64,000 bases of DNA from Tetracladium setigerum (taxonomy: Eukaryota > Ascomycota > Leotiomycetes > Helotiales): NCBI GenBank assembly GCA_031472005.1, contig PZJY01000006.1, positions 1,178,001-1,242,000 on the forward strand, given 5' to 3'. Both the position numbers and the translations under genes were made by a program. Positions 34,912 to 46,486 of this stretch are shown piece after piece; the stretch's first letter is position 1; each line of letters opens with the position of its first letter. Under the pieces are notes generated by a model. That model had not been told where the DNA came from. It was given only the letters and a program-made list of their open reading frames with translations, and ran no database searches.

Positions 34912-37701
34912 ATGGCCAACTATAACCAAAACGATGGGCGCCCATGGCAGGACATGGGCTCTGTCAATCGACCTCCTCTGAATCATCGCTACTCCTCAGT
35001 ATCGGATATAAGCTCGTCGAATAGCCACCGGGATTCCATGGTTTCGCTACCATCACCACCGTCAGAGCCTCAACGATTCAGTCCGTATGAGGAGGCAGAT
35101 GTCAGTCATGTAAGGCTATATTCTTCCGGGAATTCAGGAGTAGCATCTCTCACCAACAGTCCGGTAACATATGGGTCGTCTTCGAGTTTGCCTGGTCTAC
35201 GGACAGGAACACCTTCAACTTCAAGCCGGGAATACTCTGACCTCATGAGATCTACACCGACGACACCGTCGACGCGAGGTTTCAATCCCTTTAATCGCTC
35301 TCCGAGCATTTCCTACGAACCACTGGGCCGTGGGGAGGGGCCTTCGAGAAAACCGTCGAGCAGAAAGAATACGGCAAAGCGAAAGAACTCGATACTGGGG
35401 TTTAGTCACTCAGCTATCCCCGAACACGATGAGATTGATCTGAATTTGCTTGGTTCTGCCACACCCATGGGATTTGCCCACCACCACCAAACCGCATATT
35501 CGTCGCTTGCGGAGGACGACAGGGAAGACGAGCCACTGTCGCCTTTGGGTGGAGCGTCCTTCGATGTTTCTTCTTTTGACGGACCCATGACTACAGCAGA
35601 ACTAAGGGAAATTGAAAAGAAGGAAAGAAATGGAATACTCACTAGAGGACTGGGTGCAGGCTGGGTACCAGACACCATGACGAGTACAGATTTGTACGCC
35701 AAATCACCGATCACGCCAGCTTCACCACCAGGTCTATCTCGAAAGATGACACGCAGCAGGATGTCTTTCCGAAATCCCGGCCTGGCAAGAGCACCGACCC
35801 TTCGAGATCTCGGTCAGATAGAAGCAAATAAGCGAGGGAAGATTATTCAGGTCGTCGTCGAGGAAGAAACGCCTGTCGATTTGAGCACTTTCGAAGGCGG
35901 TAGAGCACCAGATCCAATCGCTGATTTAACAACCTTCGACCCTAAAAGCGTATCAAAACAAGCGCGGCAGGGCACTTTACAACCAAACATGGAGGTTTTT
36001 TACCCACAAGCGAATTGGCGACCATTTTCGATGACTTGGCCATATTTAATTGCTCTCATCATCGTGTCACTGGGCCTTGCGGCTATAGAGGAGTACCTGT
36101 TGCAGAAATCCATGAAGACGCCTCTCTTCTCATTCACTACAGCAGAAGACCTCAAGACCTGGGATTACTTCACTTTCAAATATCTTCCTACGTTGTGTGC
36201 TGTCACATTCGGTGTGCTCTGGCAAGTCACAGATTTTGAGGTCAAGCGCCTAGAGGCTTTTTATCAGCTTTCAAAGGACGGCGGAGCTTTAGCAGCAGAA
36301 TCGATCAACGTCGACTATATCACCTTTTTCAACTTCCTACGTCCCATTCGCGCACTGCGATACAAACATTACGCTGTAGCTGTCTCATCATTGGCAACTT
36401 TGATGGCAGTTTCTCTTGTTCCCACTCTACAATCCGCATCCATCAAACTTCGACCCAGACGTTCCGAAAGGACCAAAACTGGTGAAAAGCATATTGAGAT
36501 AGATCCCGTATTTTCCCGCATTCTAAGTGCTACATTGGTTCTGATAGCTATCTTTGGATGTGTTCTCCTGTGGCAGCTAACGAGAAGGAGGTCAGGTTTG
36601 GTTGCGGATGTTAAGGGAATTGCTGGAATTGCGGCAATGGCCAACAGAAGTCACATTCTGATGGACTTCAAGAACATGGACACAGCAAGCCCAGATATGA
36701 TCCACAAGAAACTCAATACTCATCGCTATCTACTACGGAACTCGTCACTTGCGCCCGACGCCAACGTTCCTCTGACCCAGGAGGAGAAGGATAAATACGA
36801 CACGGTGACTTTTGCGCAGAATCCGCATCCGCTCATGCTTCGTCTGATCGCCGGCGTGCCCTTTCTAATAGGCATTGTTCTGTTCATCGCTTTCATTCCG
36901 ATTGTACTCTTCCAGAAAGATGTCAATATAGTTACAGACAAGGCTCCTTGGCTTTTGACAGTACTGGCTGTCTGTGTGAAGCTTGGATGGGGAACACTCG
37001 AAACCGATGTCCGGATGATTGAACCTTTCTACATTCTTTCGAAGAGACATGCCTCTCCCAAAGTCCTGACACTAGATTATACCGCAATGGCATTCGGTTG
37101 GATGCCAATCCGCGCTTTCGCGAATGGCCACTATCTCGTTGGCGCAGTTGGACTTGGTTCAGTTCTCGCGGAACTCCTCACAGTCTGCTGTACAAGTTTT
37201 GCCAATGTATCTGGTATTGGATTTGTGGAAAGCTTGAAACCCGGGGATCGTGACAAGGACGGACCAGGACCAGGAAAAGACCACGACAATCACGACAATC
37301 GGAACGCAGGTGAAGAGACTGTCAAGTCGTTTTGGATTTCATTTGGCTTGGCGATGATCATTCTGTTCTTCCTCTGCTTTGTAGCGGGGACCGTATTTGC
37401 TCGTCGTCGTCACCCGTTCCTCCCGCGACAACCGAATACCATCTCATCTGTGCTGGCGTTTATTCATCAGTCCAAGATGTTGTACGACTTTGTAGGCACA
37501 GAAAAGATGAATAACGATGAGATGGTGAAGAGGCTGGTGGGGATCAAGAAAACGTACGGCCTGGGATGGTTCACTGGAAGGGACGGAGAGCTGCATTGTG
37601 GTGTGGACGAGGAGGAGTTGGTTAGTAATTATAGACACGGAGAGGATACAAGAAAGGCGAATATGATTAGCGGGAATGTTGGAGATTGGCAGACTTACTG
37701 A
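34912..37701 (+). CDS. DUF3433 multi-pass membrane protein (SPRAY-like)
   Basis: Large fungal-specific membrane protein, single exon, 929 aa. The frame is open further 5', but the ATG at 34912 has an A at -3 (CACCATGG) and is the first good start. About 360 residues are a Ser/Pro/Thr-rich cytosolic tail. Two copies of the DUF3433 module follow. The first is around WRPFSMTWPYLIALIIVS..TFKYLPTLCAVTFG..RLEAFYQLSKDGG. The second is around FIAFIPIVLF..APWLLTVLAVCVK..MIEPFYILSKRHA. The shared element is EAFYQLSK / EPFYILSK. A last membrane span (MIILFFLCFVAGTVFA) precedes a soluble tail. Neurospora SPRAY, a hyphal-growth protein, may belong here; I am not sure of that link. The function is unknown. 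Confidence 0.85.
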   Translation: MANYNQNDGRPWQDMGSVNRPPLNHRYSSVSDISSSNSHRDSMVSLPSPPSEPQRFSPYEEADVSHVRLYSSGNSGVASLTNSPVTYGSSSSLPGLRTGTPSTSSREYSDLMRSTPTTPSTRGFNPFNRSPSISYEPLGRGEGPSRKPSSRKNTAKRKNSILGFSHSAIPEHDEIDLNLLGSATPMGFAHHHQTAYSSLAEDDREDEPLSPLGGASFDVSSFDGPMTTAELREIEKKERNGILTRGLGAGWVPDTMTSTDLYAKSPITPASPPGLSRKMTRSRMSFRNPGLARAPTLRDLGQIEANKRGKIIQVVVEEETPVDLSTFEGGRAPDPIADLTTFDPKSVSKQARQGTLQPNMEVFYPQANWRPFSMTWPYLIALIIVSLGLAAIEEYLLQKSMKTPLFSFTTAEDLKTWDYFTFKYLPTLCAVTFGVLWQVTDFEVKRLEAFYQLSKDGGALAAESINVDYITFFNFLRPIRALRYKHYAVAVSSLATLMAVSLVPTLQSASIKLRPRRSERTKTGEKHIEIDPVFSRILSATLVLIAIFGCVLLWQLTRRRSGLVADVKGIAGIAAMANRSHILMDFKNMDTASPDMIHKKLNTHRYLLRNSSLAPDANVPLTQEEKDKYDTVTFAQNPHPLMLRLIAGVPFLIGIVLFIAFIPIVLFQKDVNIVTDKAPWLLTVLAVCVKLGWGTLETDVRMIEPFYILSKRHASPKVLTLDYTAMAFGWMPIRAFANGHYLVGAVGLGSVLAELLTVCCTSFANVSGIGFVESLKPGDRDKDGPGPGKDHDNHDNRNAGEETVKSFWISFGLAMIILFFLCFVAGTVFARRRHPFLPRQPNTISSVLAFIHQSKMLYDFVGTEKMNNDEMVKRLVGIKKTYGLGWFTGRDGELHCGVDEEELVSNYRHGEDTRKANMISGNVGDWQTY

Positions 37702-38204
37702 GATCTATGAAGGAAAGGCGTTGCATATGGAAGATCTCTTGGTTGTATGGATGGGTTGGGTGTGCATTCTGGTTTGGATATATAGGGTCATCTTCTGAGC
37801 GGAGTAGTAATCATTGCGATTTTTGCATATATATTCTAATATTGTATGAATTTATTAGATTTGATAACATGAAATGTTCATCATTCGCGAATTCAACCTA
37901 TCTCTTTCACACGCATTTACCCGTAGTAGTGGGTATGCAGTAGTATTTCTGTTCTATCTCTTTCCCATACCGATAGGGCTTTAAATAACCTTGCAATCAT
38001 CAACTTAAAAACACAAAATAAAAGTTGAGCTTCACTCCACTATGTGGTTCCCTTTCCGATCCATCCCTAGATCTGGATTCTGACACCCTCGGTACAGTTG
38101 ATTAGTCCTCGCCAAGCATTTCCTCGCACCTCAAATACGACCACACGAACCTTACCTCTCACTCCAAGACTACACAAGAAGGTCCTCCCCTCACAACCTT
38201 CACA
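37702..38204. other. Intergenic region between DUF3433 and thioesterase genes
   Basis: 503 bp holding the 3' end of one gene and the promoter of the next; nothing else recognised. Confidence 0.5.
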
Positions 38205-39794
38205 ATGGCGAAAGCCCTCAGACCAATAGCTCGTCTGGCATCAAGCATTCGTGCCTCTCCACCAACTTCTCAGAGAAGAGCATTCTCAGCTTGTTCAAGA
38301 TGCCTCACAGACGGCGTGTATAGCGAATTGACGGCCATGCGAACACGCACTCCTTTCATCGATGCGTTCCGGAAACAGCAAGATCAGAGCAAAGAAAGTG
38401 CTTCCTCTGCTGCTGCTGCTACTGTTGTGGCGGGTTCTGAGGAGAAAATTGAGAAAGTCGAGAGGGATTTGTCGCCCAAGACTATGGCGGATAGTTTTCA
38501 TCGTGTGGTGAGTGAGTCTGGTTCTGAGTTGAGATGGATATTCCTCATTTTCCAAATCTTTTTGGGTTGGAAAGGGGGAGGGAGTTGAATTGAGTGCAAA
38601 TAGAACTGATAGAAGGAAATAGGTCTTGCCACTTGCAAAAGATCCCTGGCTCTTGGATTCGTACATCAGTGCATCTGGCCATATCAGATTAGGCACGATT
38701 TTCATGGATCTAGATGCTTTGGCTGGTGTGATTGCTTATAAGCATACCGGCGAGCATGTAATGACCGTCACGGCAGCAGTGGATAGAATTACGCTCAAGC
38801 GACCATTGACGACGATCTCTGATCTGGAATTGAGTGGGCAGGTTACTTTTGCAACGGGAAGGAGTTCCATGGAGGTTTCGTTGCAGGTAGCTAAGGTGCC
38901 AGAGGAGGGGGCGGAGGCGGGGGAGAGTGATGTGCTCATGACTTGTGCTTTTACTATGGTATATTCTCCTTCCTTGTGTCAATTGACCCAATATTTGACT
39001 ACCCAGACTAATAATACATCTTACTTGTAGGTATCACTTGATCCCAAAACCAAAAAGGCTATCCCAATCAGCCCACTGCGAACCACTAACGTAGAGGAAG
39101 AACGTCTCTTCGCCGCCGGCGAAAAGAACTACAACCTCAAAAAGGCCGCATCCAAACTCGCGCTGCGCAAACAAACGCCCAACGACGAAGAGAGCGATCT
39201 GATCCACGCCCTCTGGCTCCAACAACTCGACTACCACGATCCTAACACGGCCACACGCAAACCCTCGACAGCCGTCTGGATGGAGAGCACCAAGATCCAA
39301 TCCGTACAAATCATGCAACCGCAGTATCGCAATCGACACAACTTCATGATCTTCGGTGGTTTCTTGCTCAAGAGCACGTTTGAGTTGGCCTTTACGTGCG
39401 CGTCGGCCATGTCACACACGCGACCGACGTTCATTGCCTTGGATCCGTCGACCTTTGAGAATCCCGTGCCTGTCGGGTCGGTGTTGTATCTCACGGCCAC
39501 GGTGGCATATTCGGATTCACCGCTAGTGAGTGGATTTGGGGATGTGAAGCTGAGTCCGGAGGGGAAGACGAGGGTGCAGATTAGGGTGGATAGTAAGGTG
39601 AGGAATATTGAGCATGGCGAGACGAAGCCGACGGGGGTTTTAATTATACTTTTGAGGTCGGCACGGATGTCAAGGTGGTGCCGGAGAGTTATGGGCAGTT
39701 TATGGTGTTTTTGGATGCGAGGAGGAGGTGTTTGAGGGCTGGTGAACAGGAGGAGGTTGTGGGTGGGAAGGAGGGGAAGGGGAGGGTAGTGTGA
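38205..39794 (+). CDS. Mitochondrial acyl-CoA thioesterase, double hotdog (frame interrupted once)
   Basis: Hydrolyses acyl-CoA to fatty acid and CoA; ACOT9-like with two hotdog domains. Exons 38205-38507, 38623-38958, 39031-39794. Residues 1-35 form a basic Ser/Ala-rich presequence. Domain 1 contains GHIRLGTIFMDLDALAGVIAY; domain 2 contains RNRHNFMIFGGFLLKSTFELA and PVPVGSVLYLTATVAYSD. Near 39633-39641 the frame breaks after GETKPTG: the next frame reads FNYTFEVGTDVKVVPESYGQFMVF, the expected end of domain 2. A missing base in the adjacent G5/T4 runs explains this and gives 467 aa, ending at 39794. As written, the frame would instead end at 39735 with a scrambled tail. Both introns have good GT..AG sites. 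Confidence 0.9.
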
Positions 39795-42354
39795 TGGGTT
39801 GAAGTTATATAGTACTGTACTTACTTTGTATGATTCAAGGATAGAACTTCCATTACATTATTCAATAGACAGGAAACCAAGAAGTGCGAGCAACTTCATC
39901 ATATCAAGCTTTCCTCAACACTCCTTTGCAGTATAACATCACATGACAATATCTAATCCAAAAAGAACTTCCGGCACGTGCCCTACTTACATCATCACAG
40001 TATACCAAAAATAGCCACACTGCGTTCCGTTCCTCCCCATCGCAAACATCCTCAGCAAAGAAAACAAGAATCGAGTCTCGAGAACGAACGAAAAAAATAA
40101 ACTAACAGACGACCTCCCGACTTGCCGAGTGGGCGGTTTGATACAAGTACTTTGATTTCAGAAAATTCCAGTTCAACCAAGATACTGAATGCTTAGTGGT
40201 TCATACTGTTCAGTGGCTCCAGAGAAGACTCGGATCGGAGTGGTTCCTTGGTTGCATCTTGATACACTCCACGCTTCAGTCTTCAACTTTTGTCACTTTG
40301 TGACGTTTTGGAGGGTGTGGGAAACGGCTGGAAATCGGGACGGAGGTTGTTTCTTGAATAAAATCTCAAATAATTACTGTTTGTAATAATACGCAGTGAA
40401 GGGGAATGGATGCTTGTGGATGAGGGTGTTCACTATTCATGCGATGGGAGATTATTGGGAGAAGGAAAGATGGGATGAGATGGCTTTTGTTTGGGTTGTG
40501 TGTGGTCTTGTGCTTGAATGTTGTTTAGTTGTTTGGGTTGTTTTGATCGGCTGGTTAAGTTTGGGTCGTCTGATGGTAGCTCGTGGTGATGTGAGTGTTT
40601 CTCTCGTCTCTTCTCTCGCTCTCTTTTCTCTCTAGAAGTGTCTTGAATTGTAAGGTGACATCGAGGCATGTACAGGACTGTATTCTGCATGCGCCCGTAC
40701 TCGTAGTCCATGACAGTACAGTCAGTATTCTCGCCGCGCAAAATACGAGGAGCCCAAATTGAAGAGTGTGTGTACTCTTCACGAGCTTACTCAGTTCATT
40801 ACAGTAAAGTGTACTCCGTAATCTGAAAATCCAAGCTGGAGAGAGTGGCCCTTTGACTTTGCCTTTGACAACGGCTGGCTGGTTGGCATTCGGTCCACTC
40901 TTCGGTTCAGGAGGAGGCTGTGCAGTGTGCAGCAACAAAGGACGCGCATCAAACGACGCAAAGGAAATTAAAGATTCTCGCCAATTTGGACGGGGGCGTC
41001 TGGGGCCTCTGGGCGGTTGAATGGAAATAGAAATGAAATCATGTGGAGATCGGGGAAGTTGATATTTTATTGTACAATACGGAGGTATAAAATGATAAAA
41101 TCATAAAAACAGGTAGGTAAACAATAACCGTCAAGCGAACTACTGTATATCAACCCTGGAATGCTGAAGTCATGAGCTTGTCGTTGCTCAGGTGTTTGTT
41201 TTTGTTTGGTTGGGAGGTTGCGATGAGCAGCCACGTCGTCAGAAGGTCAAGAAAAGGGGAAGGGGAGAAGCCAGTTGAGCCATCGCAACCATCCAGAACA
41301 ACAGACGAAGGAGTGAGGAAGAAGTAGGAAGGAATAAAGAAGGACGGAGGAGGAGCATGGAGAGAGGCGCGATGGATCATGAAGTGTATATCGAGATATC
41401 TAGCCAGCTCGCTTATTTATTTACATTCTGTTTATTCAAGGGCAATCGTCTCAAAGCAATTGTTGTTACATTATTATTGTAGGATTACAATAACATAGTC
41501 TTGCTTACTTGGCGGCAACGGATCTCCATCTCGCATCTACGGAGTGCTGATTCTACTCTACTCTCACTTAGGGGATGCGGTAGTACTGTAAATGCCATGC
41601 ATGCAAGCCTGCCCTGCTTTCAATCAATGGGGTTCTTGAAAGTCTTGAGACCGCGTAACAGGCTAACCCGCTGGAGATTCCAAGAGATCTCCATTTCTTC
41701 CCATTTGCAATTTTGTTACACACACCTCTCGTGTTCAGGAACGAGCTCGCACTGTTCACCGTTGCCCACCCACTCCCCCTAAACCCCGTCTCCTGGGATA
41801 CGAAGCACCGCTAAATCCTGTTCGCCATCCCCTACCGACACTTCCGACCACTCCCTGACTCCCTGATTTGATTGCCAGCCGCCGCCCTCTTCTGTCCCTC
41901 CACCACCACCGTTCGTTCTCTCCATCATCAAACACCACCAATTTCCAACCATCAACTCCTCAAACAATCCGCCCATCTTCAGCATCCCAACGTCGACATC
42001 TCTCGTTCTCGACACGGCGATCGCTTCACTCCCTCTGTGTGCTGGATCACTCGCATCATTCACTCGCTTTCCGGCCCATCAATTAAAACATAGCCGCCTC
42101 CCTCCAAATCTAGATCGATCACCCGCCACCTCTCAATCAGGATCGCAGACGTCACGACACCAACATCAACAAAGGAGCATTCATTGTGAAGGAAAGCAGG
42201 AATAGGACATATATCTTCGAAAACCTAAGTGTCTGGAGAAGCCGGCCATCGAGTACACAACTCAACTCGATAAACCTGGATCGGTAGTTCCGGGACGACA
42301 ACCCCCTACTTCCTCCTCGCCGCGACGGCATTCCTTCACATTTAATCGCCCAAC
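39795..42354. other. Long intergenic region upstream of the Flc gene
   Basis: 2.6 kb without a supported gene. Motifs: GTACTGTAC at 39812-39820, TACTCCGTA at 40812-40820 and near-matches at 41078 and 41538. From about 41750 the plus strand becomes strongly CT-rich (leader of the Flc gene). Confidence 0.5.
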
Positions 42355-44749
42355 ATGCGGTCCTCAATCATCTCGCCCTTCACTACCCTCATAACCATTC
42401 TCTCCCTATTCTCTGGAGCATACGCGAAGATCGGTGGCCTCCAGTTAATTGAGTCCCGATCGCTCAATCCGTGTCAGGCCAACTCGAGCTTCACGGCCAG
42501 TCTCTTCAACGTCGTCTTCACACCCAACAATCGAACCGTCACCTTCGACATCGTCGGAGTCTCCGCCGTCTCAGGAAATGTATCTTTCAATGTCGAAGTG
42601 GCCGTCTACGGTTACGTTTTCCTAAAGCAAAAGATTGATCCATGCAGCTCCAAGGAGTTGAAGGGTCTCTGCCCCATGACGACTGGCCAACTTGATATCC
42701 AGTCGAACATCAAGTTGGATGCGGATACCGTCAAGAACATCCCAGGTATTGCATATGGTGTTCCTGATCTGGATGCGGCGGTCAAGGTCTACATCAACAG
42801 TACGGATCCAACCAAATCTAGTGAGGCTCTTGCTTGTGTAGAGGCACAGCTCTCCAACGGACAGACCGTGGACCAGAAGGGTGTCTCCTGGACAACAGCT
42901 ATTATTGCTGGGTTGGCATTGGTTGCATCCGCTGTCACCTCGGGCTTGGGTCACTCTAACACAGCTGCTCACGTCGCAGCGAATGCGTTGTCACTCTTTG
43001 GCTATTTCCAAGCACAGGCAATCGTCGGTCTGGTTGCTGTTCCTCTGCCACCAATCGTCACTTCGTGGACCCAGAACTTCCAGTGGACCATGGGTATCAT
43101 TAACGTGCAGTTTATGCAAGACATTGCTACCTGGTACCAGAAATCTACTGGTGGAACTCCCACAACTCTTCTCAACTCCCTCACTACCAACTCGGTCCAA
43201 GTTCTTAAGCGTAGTATTGGACAGAGATCCATAGACACCACCATTAGACTTCTGGAGAGTGCTCACAACCAGATGTACAAGCGATCCAACAATGACCAGG
43301 TCAGCACACTCGCACAGTCCTATAAAGTCATTGGTATTGAGCGCGCTGCATTCCGTGCTCGCATCGAGTCTACCAACGTCTTCTTCCTCGGATTAGCTTT
43401 CTACTGCGTCTTCATCGTCTTCATTATCCTCTGCGTTGCGCTATTCAAGGGTTTCTGCGAGCTTGCTGTCAAGCAAAAGTGGATGAAGCCCGAGAAATTC
43501 CAGGATTTCCGTAATGGATGGTTCACCGTACTCAAGGTATCATGTTCAGAATGGTGCTCATTGGTTTCCCTCAGATGACCATTCTTTGCTTGTGGGAATT
43601 CACCAGAATCGACTCACCCGCCGAGGTTGTACTTGCCATCTTCTTCTTCTTTGGCATGGTCGGAACTCTTGCCTGGGCATCGCTGAAGGTTGTACGACTT
43701 GCGAAGCGATCCGTTGAAATGCACAAGAACGCAGCCTACATCCTGTACTCGGACCCAGCAGCACTCAACAAGTGGGGCTTCTTATACGTCCAATTCAGAG
43801 CCTCTGCATACTACTTCATCCTTCCTACCCTGGTTTACATCTTGCTCAAGGGAATGTTTATTGCATTTGCCCAAAAGTCCGGAGTTGTTCAAGCCGTCGC
43901 TCTACTTTTGATCGAAGCTATTGCCCTGATCGCAGCCAGCGTTCTCCGACCATGGATGGACAAGAGCACCAACACCTTCAACATCTCGATCTGTGCTGTC
44001 AACTTCGTCAATTCCATCTTCCTCCTCTTCTACAGTGAGGTATTCAACCAGCCAGGTATAGTGACCGGTGTTATGGGTGTCGTCTTCTTTGTCCTAAACG
44101 CTGCCTTCTCCTTGGTTCTCTTGATCCTGGTCTTGGTCGCAACCGCATATGCCTTCATCCGAAAGAACCCAGATACTCGATACCAACCAATGCAGGATGA
44201 TCGGGCTTCCTTCATCAAGTCTCAGACTGCACTCAACACCGAATTGGATGCCCTTGGAGCAACTGCTAGAGGTGACACCAAGGGTGGTTACAAGCACAAC
44301 TTGGATTTAGATGATGACAACGACTCGTGGTCCTCGGATTCCGCCAGAAACCCAGCCAATCACCCACTTCCTCCATCAACAGCTAACTCAGCTGCCAACT
44401 ACAACAGAGAACCACCTCGTTCTCCAATTGATCCTTCCATGCCACTTTTCCCAGCAGCAGGTGGACGAGGACCTCCTCCAAACTACCAAGACCCACCACA
44501 AATGTACCAGGCCAGCGGACCAAACATGGTCAACAGATCTGCCAACCCTTCGCCGTCTCCTTACCGCGAGGATCACAACTCAACTTCGAACTTGTCGGCG
44601 TACAGATCACAAAATACCGCTAGCCCTGCTGGATTCAGGAACCAGAATAATGCCAGGTAAGCTAGACATCTTCTTCCTTATTCCACGCTCAAGAGACTAA
44701 CCATCCATTTGATAGTCCTTGGCAACGCGGAGCTGGCTATGACCATTAA
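42355..44749 (+). CDS. Flavin carrier / TRP-like membrane protein Flc (frame interrupted once)
   Basis: Flc/Pkd2-family protein: N-terminal ML-like lipid-binding domain and C-terminal TRP-like transmembrane domain; in yeast Flc proteins affect ER flavin transport, Ca2+ homeostasis and wall integrity. A signal peptide ends near residue 24; the ML-like domain (about 25-170) has paired Cys; membrane spans begin near WTTAIIAGLALVASAV. The frame breaks at 43536-43537: one frame ends NGWFTVLK, the next continues GIMFRMVLIGFPQMTILCLW, which is contiguous in the family. An extra G in AAGG(G)TATC joins them. After the last TM a Pro/Ser/Asn-rich tail ends with a small last exon: intron 44657-44715 (branch GACTAAC), then SPWQRGAGYDH to the stop at 44749. 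The joined protein is 778 aa. Confidence 0.92.
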
Positions 44750-45894
44750 TGAAGGGACATAATTGGCGTTCTGCTTGCGCTACGTTGTCGATACGTGGAA
44801 CCTCTCGTTTTATATACACTCTATAAAAGGGCACAACTGGTGTTAATTGGTTCTTTTTTTCTTTACTACTACTGCATATTCCGGGAGATGGAACGACTTC
44901 ACTACCAACCCTGTTTTGTACACACTCCATCCAAGGGTTGTAGGGTTCTCTTTTTTTCTCTCTTTTGTGAATACGGGATGGGATGGCTTTTGCTTGCTGA
45001 CTACACACGCACCTTTTTCTTTTTCTTGGTTCTCTCTTTTTTCTTGTGACCCCCTTTCCTTTACGTTGGGGTTATGGTGGCTGTGTAATGCATTTGGAAC
45101 AGTAGAGCTGTGGAAAATGGGATACTGCGCGACCAAATTTGAGAAGATGTACGAGAGAAGAGGAGAGAAGAGGAGATGGAAGAGTGAATGTAGTGTGAGG
45201 GATGGAATTGGTGAATGGATGAGGGCAGTGGAGAGAGGATCATTTTACCTTCTGATGGAGGCAAAGGATCCTTTATTGTATAAAGATCAATAGGGTAGAA
45301 GGGATGCAGCGAGTGGGAAGAGATGAAAATAGTACATTTATTGAATTCTTGAAATGATTTTTGTTCTTGTGTTGTGTGTGTGCCGCATGTGTGCGTTTGT
45401 GTGAGTAAGTTAGCCAGGCGGTTTTGGACTACAGTCAGGGCAGTTCAAAAGCTGACCTGGTGATGTTGTTTGATGCCCATCATCACCAGCTCGATCATCC
45501 CTTTCTCTCCCACAAACAGCATCAATTGTTACAAAGCCCCCCCATGATTTCCCCCTTTCAGAGATACATCCATCCCTCCCTCAGACAGACATACGGTACT
45601 ATGCAGTCAAAATATGTCTTTGACAGGAAACCAATCTTCTTGAATGACCTCTCTCGTTGCCATCTTTCGATCCGTAGGATTGATTCCGTTAGGTTGGTTG
45701 GTTGGTTGGTTGTCACCTACATACATGTATGCATAGATAGATACACGGATACGATGCTGTCTTTTTTTTTTTTCGTTTTCAGAAGATTGATTTGTTTGGG
45801 GATCTTAAAGTATGCCAATAAATATACTACTTATCTTACTGTCTTCTTTTTACATTACTATAGCTTAGCTGGTTTTTTTTCTTTTCCTTTCCTA

Positions 45895-45964
45895 GGTGGG
45901 TAGGTTGGTAGGTAGGAGGTAGATAAGTAAGTAGGTAGGTGAATAAGTAGGTAAGTAGGTAGGT
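45895..45964. repeat. Degenerate (GTAG/GTAA)n repeat array
   Basis: About 70 bases of tandem GTAG-, GTAA- and GGTAG-type tetra/pentamers, imperfect. It lies in a 3' intergenic region and is probably an expanding microsatellite. Confidence 0.8.
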
Positions 45965-46003
45965 AATAAAAACAATCGATCGATTGATATGGATATCGTA
46001 GAG

Positions 46004-46017
46004 GTACAGTACAGTAC
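46004..46017. repeat. Overlapping GTACAGTAC motif copies
   Basis: Two overlapping copies of GTACAGTAC directly follow the GTAG array; the same 9-mer or its complement recurs in five other intergenic regions of the window. Confidence 0.8.
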
Positions 46018-46486
46018 AGTGGCACACAAAATATACAGTGGTGCGTGCGAGGAATTTCGATTTCGATACAAGTGATTATTACCTAGCTGAACTGCGATAA
46101 TTGAGCGTGTGTTATAAGACTTTGTGGAAATTCTCGTTGCTCACTTCTTCTTTCTCTTTTTTTTCTCTCGAAGGCAAGTAATTAAGTCCTCAATGTTAAA
46201 TGTCAAACGTGTGTAAACACAACATCTCTAAGCTGATACTTGATAGCAAATCGTACTCAATTCTAGCTATAGCAAATTCTGATCTAGCCTTAGTTTTGCC
46301 ATTAACCCTTGAAATCACATCCCTTTTTTTAAACCTTTTCCACCTAGGGATAGCAAACGCTTGATATCAATGTAGCAAAGTGATCCCATACCATCAACGC
46401 CCAAAGCCATTCATCCATTCATTCATCCGTCCATCATAAACGCAAGCAATATCACACCACATCCCAATGACCCCACAATCCCCAAA

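Larger units (their letters stand above)
44750..46486. other. Convergent intergenic region with GTAG-type repeats
   Basis: Lies between the Flc gene and the unknown gene on the other strand, both 3' ends facing inward. Contains T-rich runs (45762-45773), a GTAG/GTAA repeat array (45895-45964) and overlapping GTACAGTAC copies (46004-46017). No gene supported. Confidence 0.5.

Noticed and set aside
43537..43580. GTATCA..CAG considered as an intron in the Flc gene
   Set aside because: It would remove family-conserved sequence (GIMFRMVLIGFPQ) and is too short; a missing base explains the frame better.
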